The translations under genes and the position numbers were made by a program. 8,528 nt of DNA, from contig JAGCCY010000217.1 of NCBI GenBank assembly GCA_017651385.1, positions 1-8,528 of the forward strand, read 5' to 3'. Below the pieces are notes generated by a model, which was given only the letters and a program-made list of their open reading frames with translations, had not been told where the DNA came from and did not search any database. The stretch is from Lachnospiraceae bacterium (GTDB lineage Bacteria; Bacillota; Clostridia; Lachnospirales; Lachnospiraceae). Of this stretch, positions 1-5,631 are shown piece after piece (position 1 is the first letter of the stretch; each line of letters opens with the position of its first letter).

Positions 1-3000
1 GTTATCTGATGCGGAAGAACCTGCACCTTCCTTTACAAGCGTAAGCGTTACATCTTTAAACTTAAATACCGTATCGCCTGTTGCGGCACTGTTGCCGAAA
101 CCAAAGTTAAGATGACAGTCATTTAAGGATGCCGCTGCCGTAAATACCGTTTCGTATGTGTAATATCCGTCTTCATCCTGTACAAGACCGTCTACACTTA
201 CTTTGACGATATCCTGAACAACGATCCATGAACCGCCTGCTTCCTGTACGATATACTCAAAGCTTCCGTTATTGCTGCCTTCAAGCTTAAACTTCATGGC
301 GAGTCTGTATTTAAGACCTGCAACGACCTCAAAATTGCTGCTGCCGATCTGAGGCGAATACCATGTGGAGCCGCTTACGATATCGCTCATTACATATGAA
401 CCGTCCGCGCCGGTCGTTATGGGTATGGATACTCCTCCGCCATTATCTCCGGTCCAGGTGATCCTGTCTCCCATGGGATTCTCATCAACGCCCATATCAA
501 CGTTATCACCGTACATTGTCACGTTATCGATCTGTACGCTCGTGCCGTTTGCAAATGTAAGCACAAGCGCACCGTTTGCTATGTCTTCCGCCGTCGTCAT
601 TGTAAGACAGTATCTTCTTACACCGTCGGCCGCATTATACAATGCTTTGGCCGATGAGAGTTCCTTATCAAGGCTTACATTTCCGTCTTCCGAAACATTT
701 ACGCTGTAAAGAGACGCCTTTACTGCGGAATCGGTTTCAGAGTACAGATCGAAAGAAACCTTATAATTATCCGCATTTAGTTTAATACCTGCCTGCCAGA
801 TGCCCGGTACCGCATTTTCTGCGGATACCTGTCCTCTTCTCTCATAATATTTTATTCCGTCTTCAATATTCTCGTAGTTGGTCATCGAAGCAATATCCTT
901 GACCCTTACGTCCGAAGCCTTAAGTTCTTTTGTGGTATATCTGGGAACAAGGAGGGTCGTACCGTTTGATACGTTCCAGTATCCGGTGTGGTTATTGCCC
1001 TGATCGAAAGTACCGTTAAATATCATATTTCCGTCAGAAAGAATACCGTGTGTTCCGCTTGTATCCGTGGAACCGAGCGTCAAAGGATCCACTATCTCGA
1101 CTTTGACATTTGAAATATATACTGTTCCGGTTCCCTGACCGCCGACATTAAACTCGATACGGCAGTTATCAAAATCTTCAACCTGCTCAAAAACATATGA
1201 AACTGTATTTTCCGACGCACCGAGATTAAATCCCTGAATGCCGTATGTACTCCAGCCGCTGTATTCCTTTGAATCACAGTTTACATGCTTTCCTACAAGA
1301 TCGCCTTCGGCGTATATATCAAAGGATACTTTATATACATATCCCTTCTTTGCATTGTAGTGACCTATAAGCTGAACTCCGTAATCCTGGCTTCCGCCTG
1401 ACAATACATCAATCTTCGCCCGGGTCCTGCCGTTTTCATCGGTTACCATGGAAGCAGCCGCATTTGCATCATTCTGATATGAAAGATACCATTTTCCGCT
1501 GCCGAAAGCGGCATTGTCATCATGTCCTCCTCCGGTCACATCAAGTGTATCCGCGCTTAGATCGGCAATAAGGTTTTTACCTTCATACTGTGTCCAGTCG
1601 GTCAATGCATTAGAATCGGCCGTCTTTGAAACGGTATCGGGATAGCCTTCTGTCTTCTGGAATGCACGGATATAATCAACATACATGTTGATATCATCCA
1701 AAAATGCCGCCTTATTGGCAGATCCGCCAAACTGTCCGCTGTCTACGGCGAGATTCAATATCATATAGAAAGGAGCATCAAAAGGTGCGTCAAATCCCAG
1801 AGAATCGGATGCTCCCGAAATTGAGCTTGCCCAGTTTGAAGATGTATATATCTCCTTGCCGTCATAAAGGAAAGTCATCTTGCCGGGTTCCCAGTCAACC
1901 GCATAAGTATGGAAATATCTGATCTCCGAATCAAGTGCGGTGTAGCCGCTTCCCTTATATACATGGCTCGGAACGCCCCAGTGAAGCGTGGAACAAGCCT
2001 GATCTTTTTGTGTACCCGTTGTCTCAAGGATATCGATCTCACCTGATACGGGCCATCCTCCGTAGATGCTTGTGCTTTGCGGAAGCATCCAGAATGCGGG
2101 CCATGCGCCGGGTGTTTCGGGAAGAGATATCCTTCCTTCGATATATCCGTATGTTGTATTGAAAAGTTCTTCTGTTGCAGTCGTGGTACGTATCCTTGCG
2201 GAAGTGTAATTCTTCTTTGATTCTCCCGCATAGGTATAACCGTTCTTCTCATAGGAAGCGGTGATACGGAGCAATCCGTCATTTTCGCCGTCAGCGTTTA
2301 AATCCTCGTTGACGGATATGTTCTTTGGATCGGCCGTATAACTTTGAAGTTCGTTATTGCCCCAGCCGTAATTGCCGCAGTCCGTGGTGCCGTCTCCAAG
2401 CTGGTAGCCCCACTTATTAAGATCAAGACCCGTTACGGGATCCACATTGTCATCACCGTAATTTCCGTCAAACTCATCAGACCAGATAAGTTCGTAGCCT
2501 TCCTTGTAAAGGCCGGGATCCGCATGATCGTAAAGACCGTTATCTTCTGCCGAGAAATCATACTCGGGTCCTTTTACACCCGAAGCCGTTCCTCCCGATA
2601 AGGTCACATAGTTACCCTTTGAATCCAGGATGCGTACATTCTCAATAACAAGAGAGCCCGTAAGATTGGCAGGTTCACCCTGCATCTGGCCTAACGCAAA
2701 GTAGAGGATGTCGTTTGCAACCGCACCTTCCGCAGCATGTCCTTCATATTCATATGTCTCACCCGCGGAAAGGGAAACAGTTTCCACAATCTTCCCGGAA
2801 TCATCAAGCTTAACCAATACCTTTTTGTCGATCGACGAAGTAATATCCGCGGATACCGTATAGCTTTCATCGGTCTTAAGTCCGAGATTCTTGATCATGT
2901 ACTGAAGACCCCATTCACCGTTCCATCCATAGCTTCCGACGGTAAATTCAGCCTTTGTGCCCGTTTCTTTGACACTTGCGCTTACACCTGCCCAGTCGCT

Positions 3001-3966
3001 TCCTACGTAGAACTCGGTCTCGGCATCCGCAAGGCTTACCGCGCCTTCCTTAACGCCTGCCTCAAGATGTCTGCCCACTTTAAGATTTGAGATCGTAAGT
3101 GTATTCTGCCCGCTCCCCCACTTGGTGCCGAGAGCAAGATCTATCATCATATTGTCAATATCAACTTCTTTGTCGGTGGTAATGAAAACTTTTGTCTCTC
3201 CCGCTTTCACAAGGATCGTCTGTTCCGCATAAGTCGTGGCGTCGTTATTGATATCACCGAGTTTTACAAAGATCTCACGTTCAACTTCCGACTTAACTTT
3301 AAAAGAAACATCATATCTATCATTTTCGGGCGTATCGACGAGTTCTTTTAACTGGATCTGCCAGTGGCTGTCATTTCCCCAGTCATTTCCCCAGTCTGCT
3401 CCGTTCAGAGTTACTTTAACGCCGTCATAACTTACGGTAACATCGGTCCCGCCGTCCACATAATCAACACTGTGATCGAATGTGTCAAAATCGATTCCCG
3501 AAAGATCTTCCTCCTGCTCTTCGCCGGACTCGGGTTCTTTTTCCGGCTCTTCGGTCACCGGATCATCGGTCGCCGGAGTTTCGGGATCTCCTATCGTAAC
3601 CGTTGAAGTTACGGGCGCCGAAAGTTCCCCGTCTCTTTCTCCCTGAAGCTCGATCAGATATTCTCCGGGCTCATAAGAATCGGGATACCAATGATATCCG
3701 AGCTCCTGACCCGTATATATCTTTTCGTAACCGTTGGCTTCACAGGAAACGGTCACGGTATATCTTTCATATCCCGCAGCCCCCCACACAAAGCCTATTC
3801 CGTTTGTCTCGTCATAATCCGCAACCTGACCGAAAGGCAATGAGAAAGTCTCATTTACCGGTCCCGGTGCAGCATACGAGTCAAGCCCTGCCGGCATGGC
3901 TGCCGACAGTAAAAGAGCAAACGCCAATGCTAAGGCAAGTTTGCTCTTCGCTTTTTGCTTTTTCAT
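1..3966 (-). CDS. Secreted multimodular GH16 beta-glucanase (laminarinase-like), C-terminus beyond window
   Basis: The minus-strand frame is open for 1322 codons from ATG 3966-3964 to the left edge. A signal peptide is visible (Lys-rich start, hydrophobic core about residues 10-23, likely cleavage near SYA-AP at 32/33). Next come an Ig/Fn3-like domain (about 40-126), an acidic Pro/Glu linker (127-155) and two related jelly-roll modules (about 165-300 and 305-448). The GH16 domain spans about 490-770: IWSDEFDG at 494-501, NNELQ at 537-541, AFWMLP at 624-629, GEIDILE with nucleophile E643, D645 and acid/base E648, and terminal MYVDYIRAFQ. The six-residue ExDxxE spacing is the beta-bulge form of laminarinases and relatives, not the ExDxE of lichenases. 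Three more CBM4/9-like modules follow (about 795-960, 980-1155, 1163-1318), one with the typical NGTFD at 984-988. By family it cleaves beta-1,3- or mixed beta-1,3/1,4-glucan outside the cell; the exact substrate is unproven. A surface anchor may lie off the left edge. The SD GGAGG (3980-3976) sits nine bases before ATG inside a hairpin. Confidence 0.93.
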   Translation of the reverse strand, partial: MKKQKAKSKLALALAFALLLSAAMPAGLDSYAAPGPVNETFSLPFGQVADYDETNGIGFVWGAAGYERYTVTVSCEANGYEKIYTGQELGYHWYPDSYEPGEYLIELQGERDGELSAPVTSTVTIGDPETPATDDPVTEEPEKEPESGEEQEEDLSGIDFDTFDHSVDYVDGGTDVTVSYDGVKVTLNGADWGNDWGNDSHWQIQLKELVDTPENDRYDVSFKVKSEVEREIFVKLGDINNDATTYAEQTILVKAGETKVFITTDKEVDIDNMMIDLALGTKWGSGQNTLTISNLKVGRHLEAGVKEGAVSLADAETEFYVGSDWAGVSASVKETGTKAEFTVGSYGWNGEWGLQYMIKNLGLKTDESYTVSADITSSIDKKVLVKLDDSGKIVETVSLSAGETYEYEGHAAEGAVANDILYFALGQMQGEPANLTGSLVIENVRILDSKGNYVTLSGGTASGVKGPEYDFSAEDNGLYDHADPGLYKEGYELIWSDEFDGNYGDDNVDPVTGLDLNKWGYQLGDGTTDCGNYGWGNNELQSYTADPKNISVNEDLNADGENDGLLRITASYEKNGYTYAGESKKNYTSARIRTTTATEELFNTTYGYIEGRISLPETPGAWPAFWMLPQSTSIYGGWPVSGEIDILETTGTQKDQACSTLHWGVPSHVYKGSGYTALDSEIRYFHTYAVDWEPGKMTFLYDGKEIYTSSNWASSISGASDSLGFDAPFDAPFYMILNLAVDSGQFGGSANKAAFLDDINMYVDYIRAFQKTEGYPDTVSKTADSNALTDWTQYEGKNLIADLSADTLDVTGGGHDDNAAFGSGKWYLSYQNDANAAASMVTDENGRTRAKIDVLSGGSQDYGVQLIGHYNAKKGYVYKVSFDIYAEGDLVGKHVNCDSKEYSGWSTYGIQGFNLGASENTVSYVFEQVEDFDNCRIEFNVGGQGTGTVYISNVKVEIVDPLTLGSTDTSGTHGILSDGNMIFNGTFDQGNNHTGYWNVSNGTTLLVPRYTTKELKASDVRVKDIASMTNYENIEDGIKYYERRGQVSAENAVPGIWQAGIKLNADNYKVSFDLYSETDSAVKASLYSVNVSEDGNVSLDKELSSAKALYNAADGVRRYCLTMTTAEDIANGALVLTFANGTSVQIDNVTMYGDNVDMGVDENPMGDRITWTGDNGGGVSIPITTGADGSYVMSDIVSGSTWYSPQIGSSNFEVVAGLKYRLAMKFKLEGSNNGSFEYIVQEAGGSWIVVQDIVKVSVDGLVQDEDGYYTYETVFTAAASLNDCHLNFGFGNSAATGDTVFKFKDVTLTLVKEGAGSSASDN
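3370..3396. repeat. Perfect 12-bp tandem duplication inside the first CBM-like module
   Basis: The 12-base unit gtcatttcccca occurs twice head to tail, followed by gtc of a third copy. On the coding (minus) strand it gives DWGNDWGND at residues 191-199. The copies are identical in DNA, so the duplication is recent or maintained. It is in phase and adds four residues to a Trp-containing segment of a putative glycan-binding module. Confidence 0.9.
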
Positions 3967-3971
3967 AAAAA

Positions 3972-4028
3972 TGCACCTCCTTAAAAATATGATCCAAAAC
4001 CACCGATCATAATTTTAAAGGAGGTGCA
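3972..4028 (-). promoter_or_regulatory. Long leader hairpin sequestering the GH16 Shine-Dalgarno, followed by five U
   Basis: Arms 4028-4005 and 3994-3972, read on the minus strand, enclose a 10-nt loop. They pair as an 11-bp outer stem (UGCACCUCCUU with AAGGAGGUGCA), then 4 A-U pairs, then 7 inner pairs, broken only by one bulged U and one U-U mismatch. The GH16 SD (GGAGG, 3980-3976) lies wholly inside the strong outer stem. The 5' arm contains CACCUCCUUU, the same string as the anti-SD tail of bacterial 16S rRNA. Directly after the stem come UUUUU (3971-3967) and then AUG, so the element could also act as an intrinsic terminator for the DHH gene upstream or as an attenuator. The inverted repeat is seen directly; its function is inferred. 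Confidence 0.75.
4012..4017 (-). promoter_or_regulatory. Possible -10 (TAAAAT) inside the GH16 leader hairpin
   Basis: On the minus strand TAAAAT (4017-4012) and the adjacent TATGAT (4011-4006) each match 5 of 6 bases of TATAAT. Initiation about 7 nt downstream would fall near the hairpin loop and make a leader lacking the anti-SD arm. No convincing -35 element lies at the right distance, and such hexamers are common in A+T-rich DNA, so this is weak. Confidence 0.2.
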
Positions 4029-4040
4029 ATCTGTTTTTGA

Positions 4041-4063
4041 GTATCCTAATTTCAGTTAGGTAT
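4041..4063. repeat. Short imperfect inverted repeat between the DHH gene and the GH16 leader
   Basis: CCTAA (4045-4049) and TTAGG (4056-4060) form a 5-bp stem around TTTCAG. GTAT and TATC outside them are near-symmetric but need a bulge to pair. A T-run follows on the plus strand only (4065-4071), where no gene ends, so it is not an obvious terminator for the minus-strand DHH gene. It could be an operator or a chance hairpin. Confidence 0.3.
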
Positions 4064-4097
4064 CATTTTTTCATTTTGGCAGAAATACTGTCCGGTC

Positions 4098-5018
4098 TTA
4101 CTGTAAAGCTTTTATTATATCGGGAAGCTTTGCGTCCACGACATCGTTGTTAAGCTGACAGGTTCCCGCATTTGCATGACCGCCTCCGCCGTATTCAAGG
4201 CAAAGATTACCGATATTTACCTTTGAATTCTTATTGATGATCGACTTTCCGATCATTACCGCGGTATTCTGCTTTTTAAAGCCCCAGGCCACATGAACCG
4301 AGATCTCAGCTTCCGGATACATTGCATATATCATGAAGCGGTTTCCGGCATAGATGGTCTCTTCGTTACGAAGATCCAGCACAACAACCTTACCCTCGAT
4401 CTTAGCTATCCTTGCAAGCTGCTTTTTGAAAAGATCCTGCTGTTCAAAATAACAGTCAACTCTTTCCTTGACATCGGGAAGTTCAAGCACCTGATCTATC
4501 GGATGATCCACACAATATGTTATAAGCTCCATCATAAGATCGTAGTTGGATATCCTGAAATTGTGGAAACGTCCGAGACCTGTTCTCGCATCCATAAGGA
4601 AGTTAAGCAATACCCAGTCCTTCGGATTCAATATCTCGTCTTTTGTAAAGTCCGCACTGTCTCCCTTATCTACAGCAGTCATGATCTCTTCCGATACTCT
4701 TGTAAACTTCTCTTTACCGCCGTAGTAATTGTATACGACTCTTGCGGCAGATTTCGCTTCGCCTTCGATGATAAACTTCTTCCTGGCTTCTTCGGAAGTG
4801 ACTCTTAAAAGTTCGCTTTCATGATGGTCGAATGCAAGCTTGCACCTGGGATCGAACGGCAGGTTCGTGGTAATATCGTCCCCCGTAATGTCGACCTTTC
4901 CGTCCTGAACGTCTTTGGGATGCACAAACTTGATCTCATCTATAAGATCGATCTCTTTTAACAGCATTGCACAGACCAGTCCGTCAAAGTCGCTTCTTGT
5001 AATAAGTCTTCTGCTCAT
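4098..5018 (-). CDS. DHH/DHHA1-family phosphoesterase (exopolyphosphatase-like)
   Basis: This is a 306-residue cytosolic protein with the DHH superfamily signature. TRSDFDG (residues 7-13) supplies metal-binding D10 and D12, FDHHESE (63-69) is the DHH motif, and AVDKGDSADF (115-124) matches the Asp-containing third motif. The C-terminal GGGGHANAG (277-285) is the DHHA1 substrate-binding loop. Members are Mn-dependent phosphodiesterases or exopolyphosphatases acting on short oligonucleotides, cyclic-dinucleotide products, pAp or polyphosphate. The motifs do not decide among these, so no gene name is given. There is no signal peptide or membrane segment, and the length is normal for compact DHH-DHHA1 proteins. 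The start is supported by AGGAAGG seven bases before ATG. It lies 50 bp downstream of the split-barrel gene on the same strand, with no clear terminator between, so the two are probably co-transcribed. The link to the flanking glycan genes looks incidental. Confidence 0.9.
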   Translation of the reverse strand: MSRRLITRSDFDGLVCAMLLKEIDLIDEIKFVHPKDVQDGKVDITGDDITTNLPFDPRCKLAFDHHESELLRVTSEEARKKFIIEGEAKSAARVVYNYYGGKEKFTRVSEEIMTAVDKGDSADFTKDEILNPKDWVLLNFLMDARTGLGRFHNFRISNYDLMMELITYCVDHPIDQVLELPDVKERVDCYFEQQDLFKKQLARIAKIEGKVVVLDLRNEETIYAGNRFMIYAMYPEAEISVHVAWGFKKQNTAVMIGKSIINKNSKVNIGNLCLEYGGGGHANAGTCQLNNDVVDAKLPDIIKALQ

Positions 5019-5068
5019 CTTTTTACCTTCCTTTTTTCAGTGATCCCCCCATAAATCCTTGTATTCTC

Positions 5069-5461
5069 TTAAAATTTTACAGTTCTGGGAGCATCCGTAA
5101 AGGAAGAAAAGGTTGCCGTTGCATCTTTAAAATACAACACTTCCGTATTGTCGTCCTCTGCCGAATACATTGCCTTAAGCGAAGGATGCTCATCAAGCAT
5201 ATGAGCCTTGGCCTCCACACGATCGTCTCTTACAAGCGTTCCTGCCACTCTTAACCAGGTCCCGTTCATAAAAGCACAGATCTCAACCTTGGGATTGGCC
5301 TGAATCTGCTTTGAAACATCCTTCTTCTTGCCTGTCTGAATGTAGAGCTTTCCTTCAAAAAGATCTGCCGTTCCGAAAGGCCTTACTCTCGCCTGATCGC
5401 CGTCTATCGTTGCGAGATAATATGTTCCTGCTTCTTTTAAAAATCTGTAAACCTCCTCCAT
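5069..5461 (-). CDS. Pyridoxamine 5'-phosphate oxidase-like FMN split-barrel protein
   Basis: This is a complete 130-residue soluble protein of the PNPOx-like flavin-binding split-barrel family. The N-terminus has a short helix (EEVYRFLKEAG) and then the first barrel strands YYLATIDGDQARVRPFG (14-30), where Arg25 and Arg27 fall where relatives contact FMN phosphate. Further family features are LYIQTGKKKDVSKQI (39-53), NPKVEICAF (56-64) and a terminal strand with VLYFKDATATF. Small clostridial members are usually annotated as PNPOx-family proteins of unknown substrate. They are much shorter than true PdxH (about 210 residues) and should not be assumed to make pyridoxal phosphate. An AAGGAG SD sits seven bases before ATG, and an extended -10 promoter lies just upstream. 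It is the first gene of a probable two-gene unit with the DHH phosphoesterase. Confidence 0.88.
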   Translation of the reverse strand: MEEVYRFLKEAGTYYLATIDGDQARVRPFGTADLFEGKLYIQTGKKKDVSKQIQANPKVEICAFMNGTWLRVAGTLVRDDRVEAKAHMLDEHPSLKAMYSAEDDNTEVLYFKDATATFSSFTDAPRTVKF

Positions 5462-5487
5462 TACATTTCTCCTTTCTTTTTTGAATA

Positions 5488-5496
5488 ATTATAGCA
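5488..5496 (-). promoter_or_regulatory. Extended -10 promoter (TGCTATAAT) for the split-barrel/DHH unit
   Basis: On the minus strand bases 5496-5488 read TGCTATAAT, an exact TGnTATAAT extended -10 element. The base string 17 bp upstream (TGTAAT) is a poor -35, as expected where an extended -10 compensates. Initiation near 5481 would give a leader of about 20 nt ending in the AAGGAG SD. One of the 20-bp phased heptamers overlaps this element. Confidence 0.65.
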
Positions 5497-5541
5497 TTAT
5501 TTGGGCGAAAATTACATTATTAGGACTAAAGTTGCATTGTT
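5495..5541. repeat. Three CATTRTT heptamers phased at exactly 20 bp; candidate regulator site
   Basis: CATTATT begins at 5495 and 5515, and CATTGTT at 5535, giving two identical 20-bp steps (about two helical turns). For the last two copies the similarity extends upstream: AAAATTACATTATT (5508-5521) and AAAGTTGCATTGTT (5528-5541) match at 11 of 14 positions. Direct repeats two turns apart just upstream of a promoter are typical of AraC-family activators, common regulators of xylan and glucan genes. No regulator gene is in the window. A fourth, out-of-phase CATTATTT occurs at 5599-5606. Confidence 0.45.
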
Positions 5542-5570
5542 CTTTTTTTATTTTCGAATACAATTATTAT

Positions 5571-5593
5571 TATAACAATTTTCGTGCACGGAA
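5571..5593 (+). promoter_or_regulatory. Candidate -10 and overlapping palindromic operator for GH39-GH43
   Basis: TATAAC (5571-5576) matches 5 of 6 bases of the -10 consensus in a very A+T-rich stretch; no good -35 is seen 17 bp upstream, in line with activator dependence. Just downstream is the perfect 8-bp palindrome CGTGCACG (5583-5590), extending to the near-symmetric TTTCGTGCACGGAA (5580-5593). It would sit at the transcription start, a usual place for a repressor to bind. LacI-family operators often have such a central symmetric core, but the assignment is a guess. Confidence 0.3.
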
Positions 5594-5620
5594 TATATCA
5601 TTATTTCCGCGCAAAGTTAC

Positions 5621-5625
5621 GGAGG
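5621..5625 (+). promoter_or_regulatory. Ribosome binding site fixing the GH39 start at 5632
   Basis: GGAGG at 5621-5625 lies six bases before ATG 5632. An in-frame ATG exists 48 bases upstream (5584), but it has no SD, overlaps the CGTGCACG palindrome, and would add 16 residues (MHGIYHYFRAKLRRLH) with no counterpart expected in cytosolic GH39 enzymes. Confidence 0.85.
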
Positions 5626-5631
5626 TTACAT

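Noticed and set aside
365..709. 114-codon plus-strand open frame inside the GH16 gene
   Set aside because: It is a shadow of the continuous minus-strand GH16 frame; the Ser/Pro/Thr-rich product reflects the opposite strand of that coding sequence.
1875..2282. 135-codon minus-strand frame overlapping the GH16 catalytic domain
   Set aside because: It lies in a different frame from the GH16 coding sequence, which keeps the EIDILE active site across the same bases.
4041..4071. Hairpin plus T-run as a terminator for the DHH gene
   Set aside because: The stem is only 5 bp before a bulge, and the T-run is on the plus strand, while the DHH gene is transcribed on the minus strand.
4293..4808. 171-codon plus-strand open frame opposite the DHH gene
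   Set aside because: It is antisense to a gene with clear DHH motifs, has no SD or family resemblance, and reads as a low-quality shadow rich in His/Cys/Leu.
5584..5631. Upstream ATG adding 16 residues to GH39
   Set aside because: It has no SD, overlaps the probable promoter/operator region, and a GGAGG site is ideally placed for the ATG at 5632.
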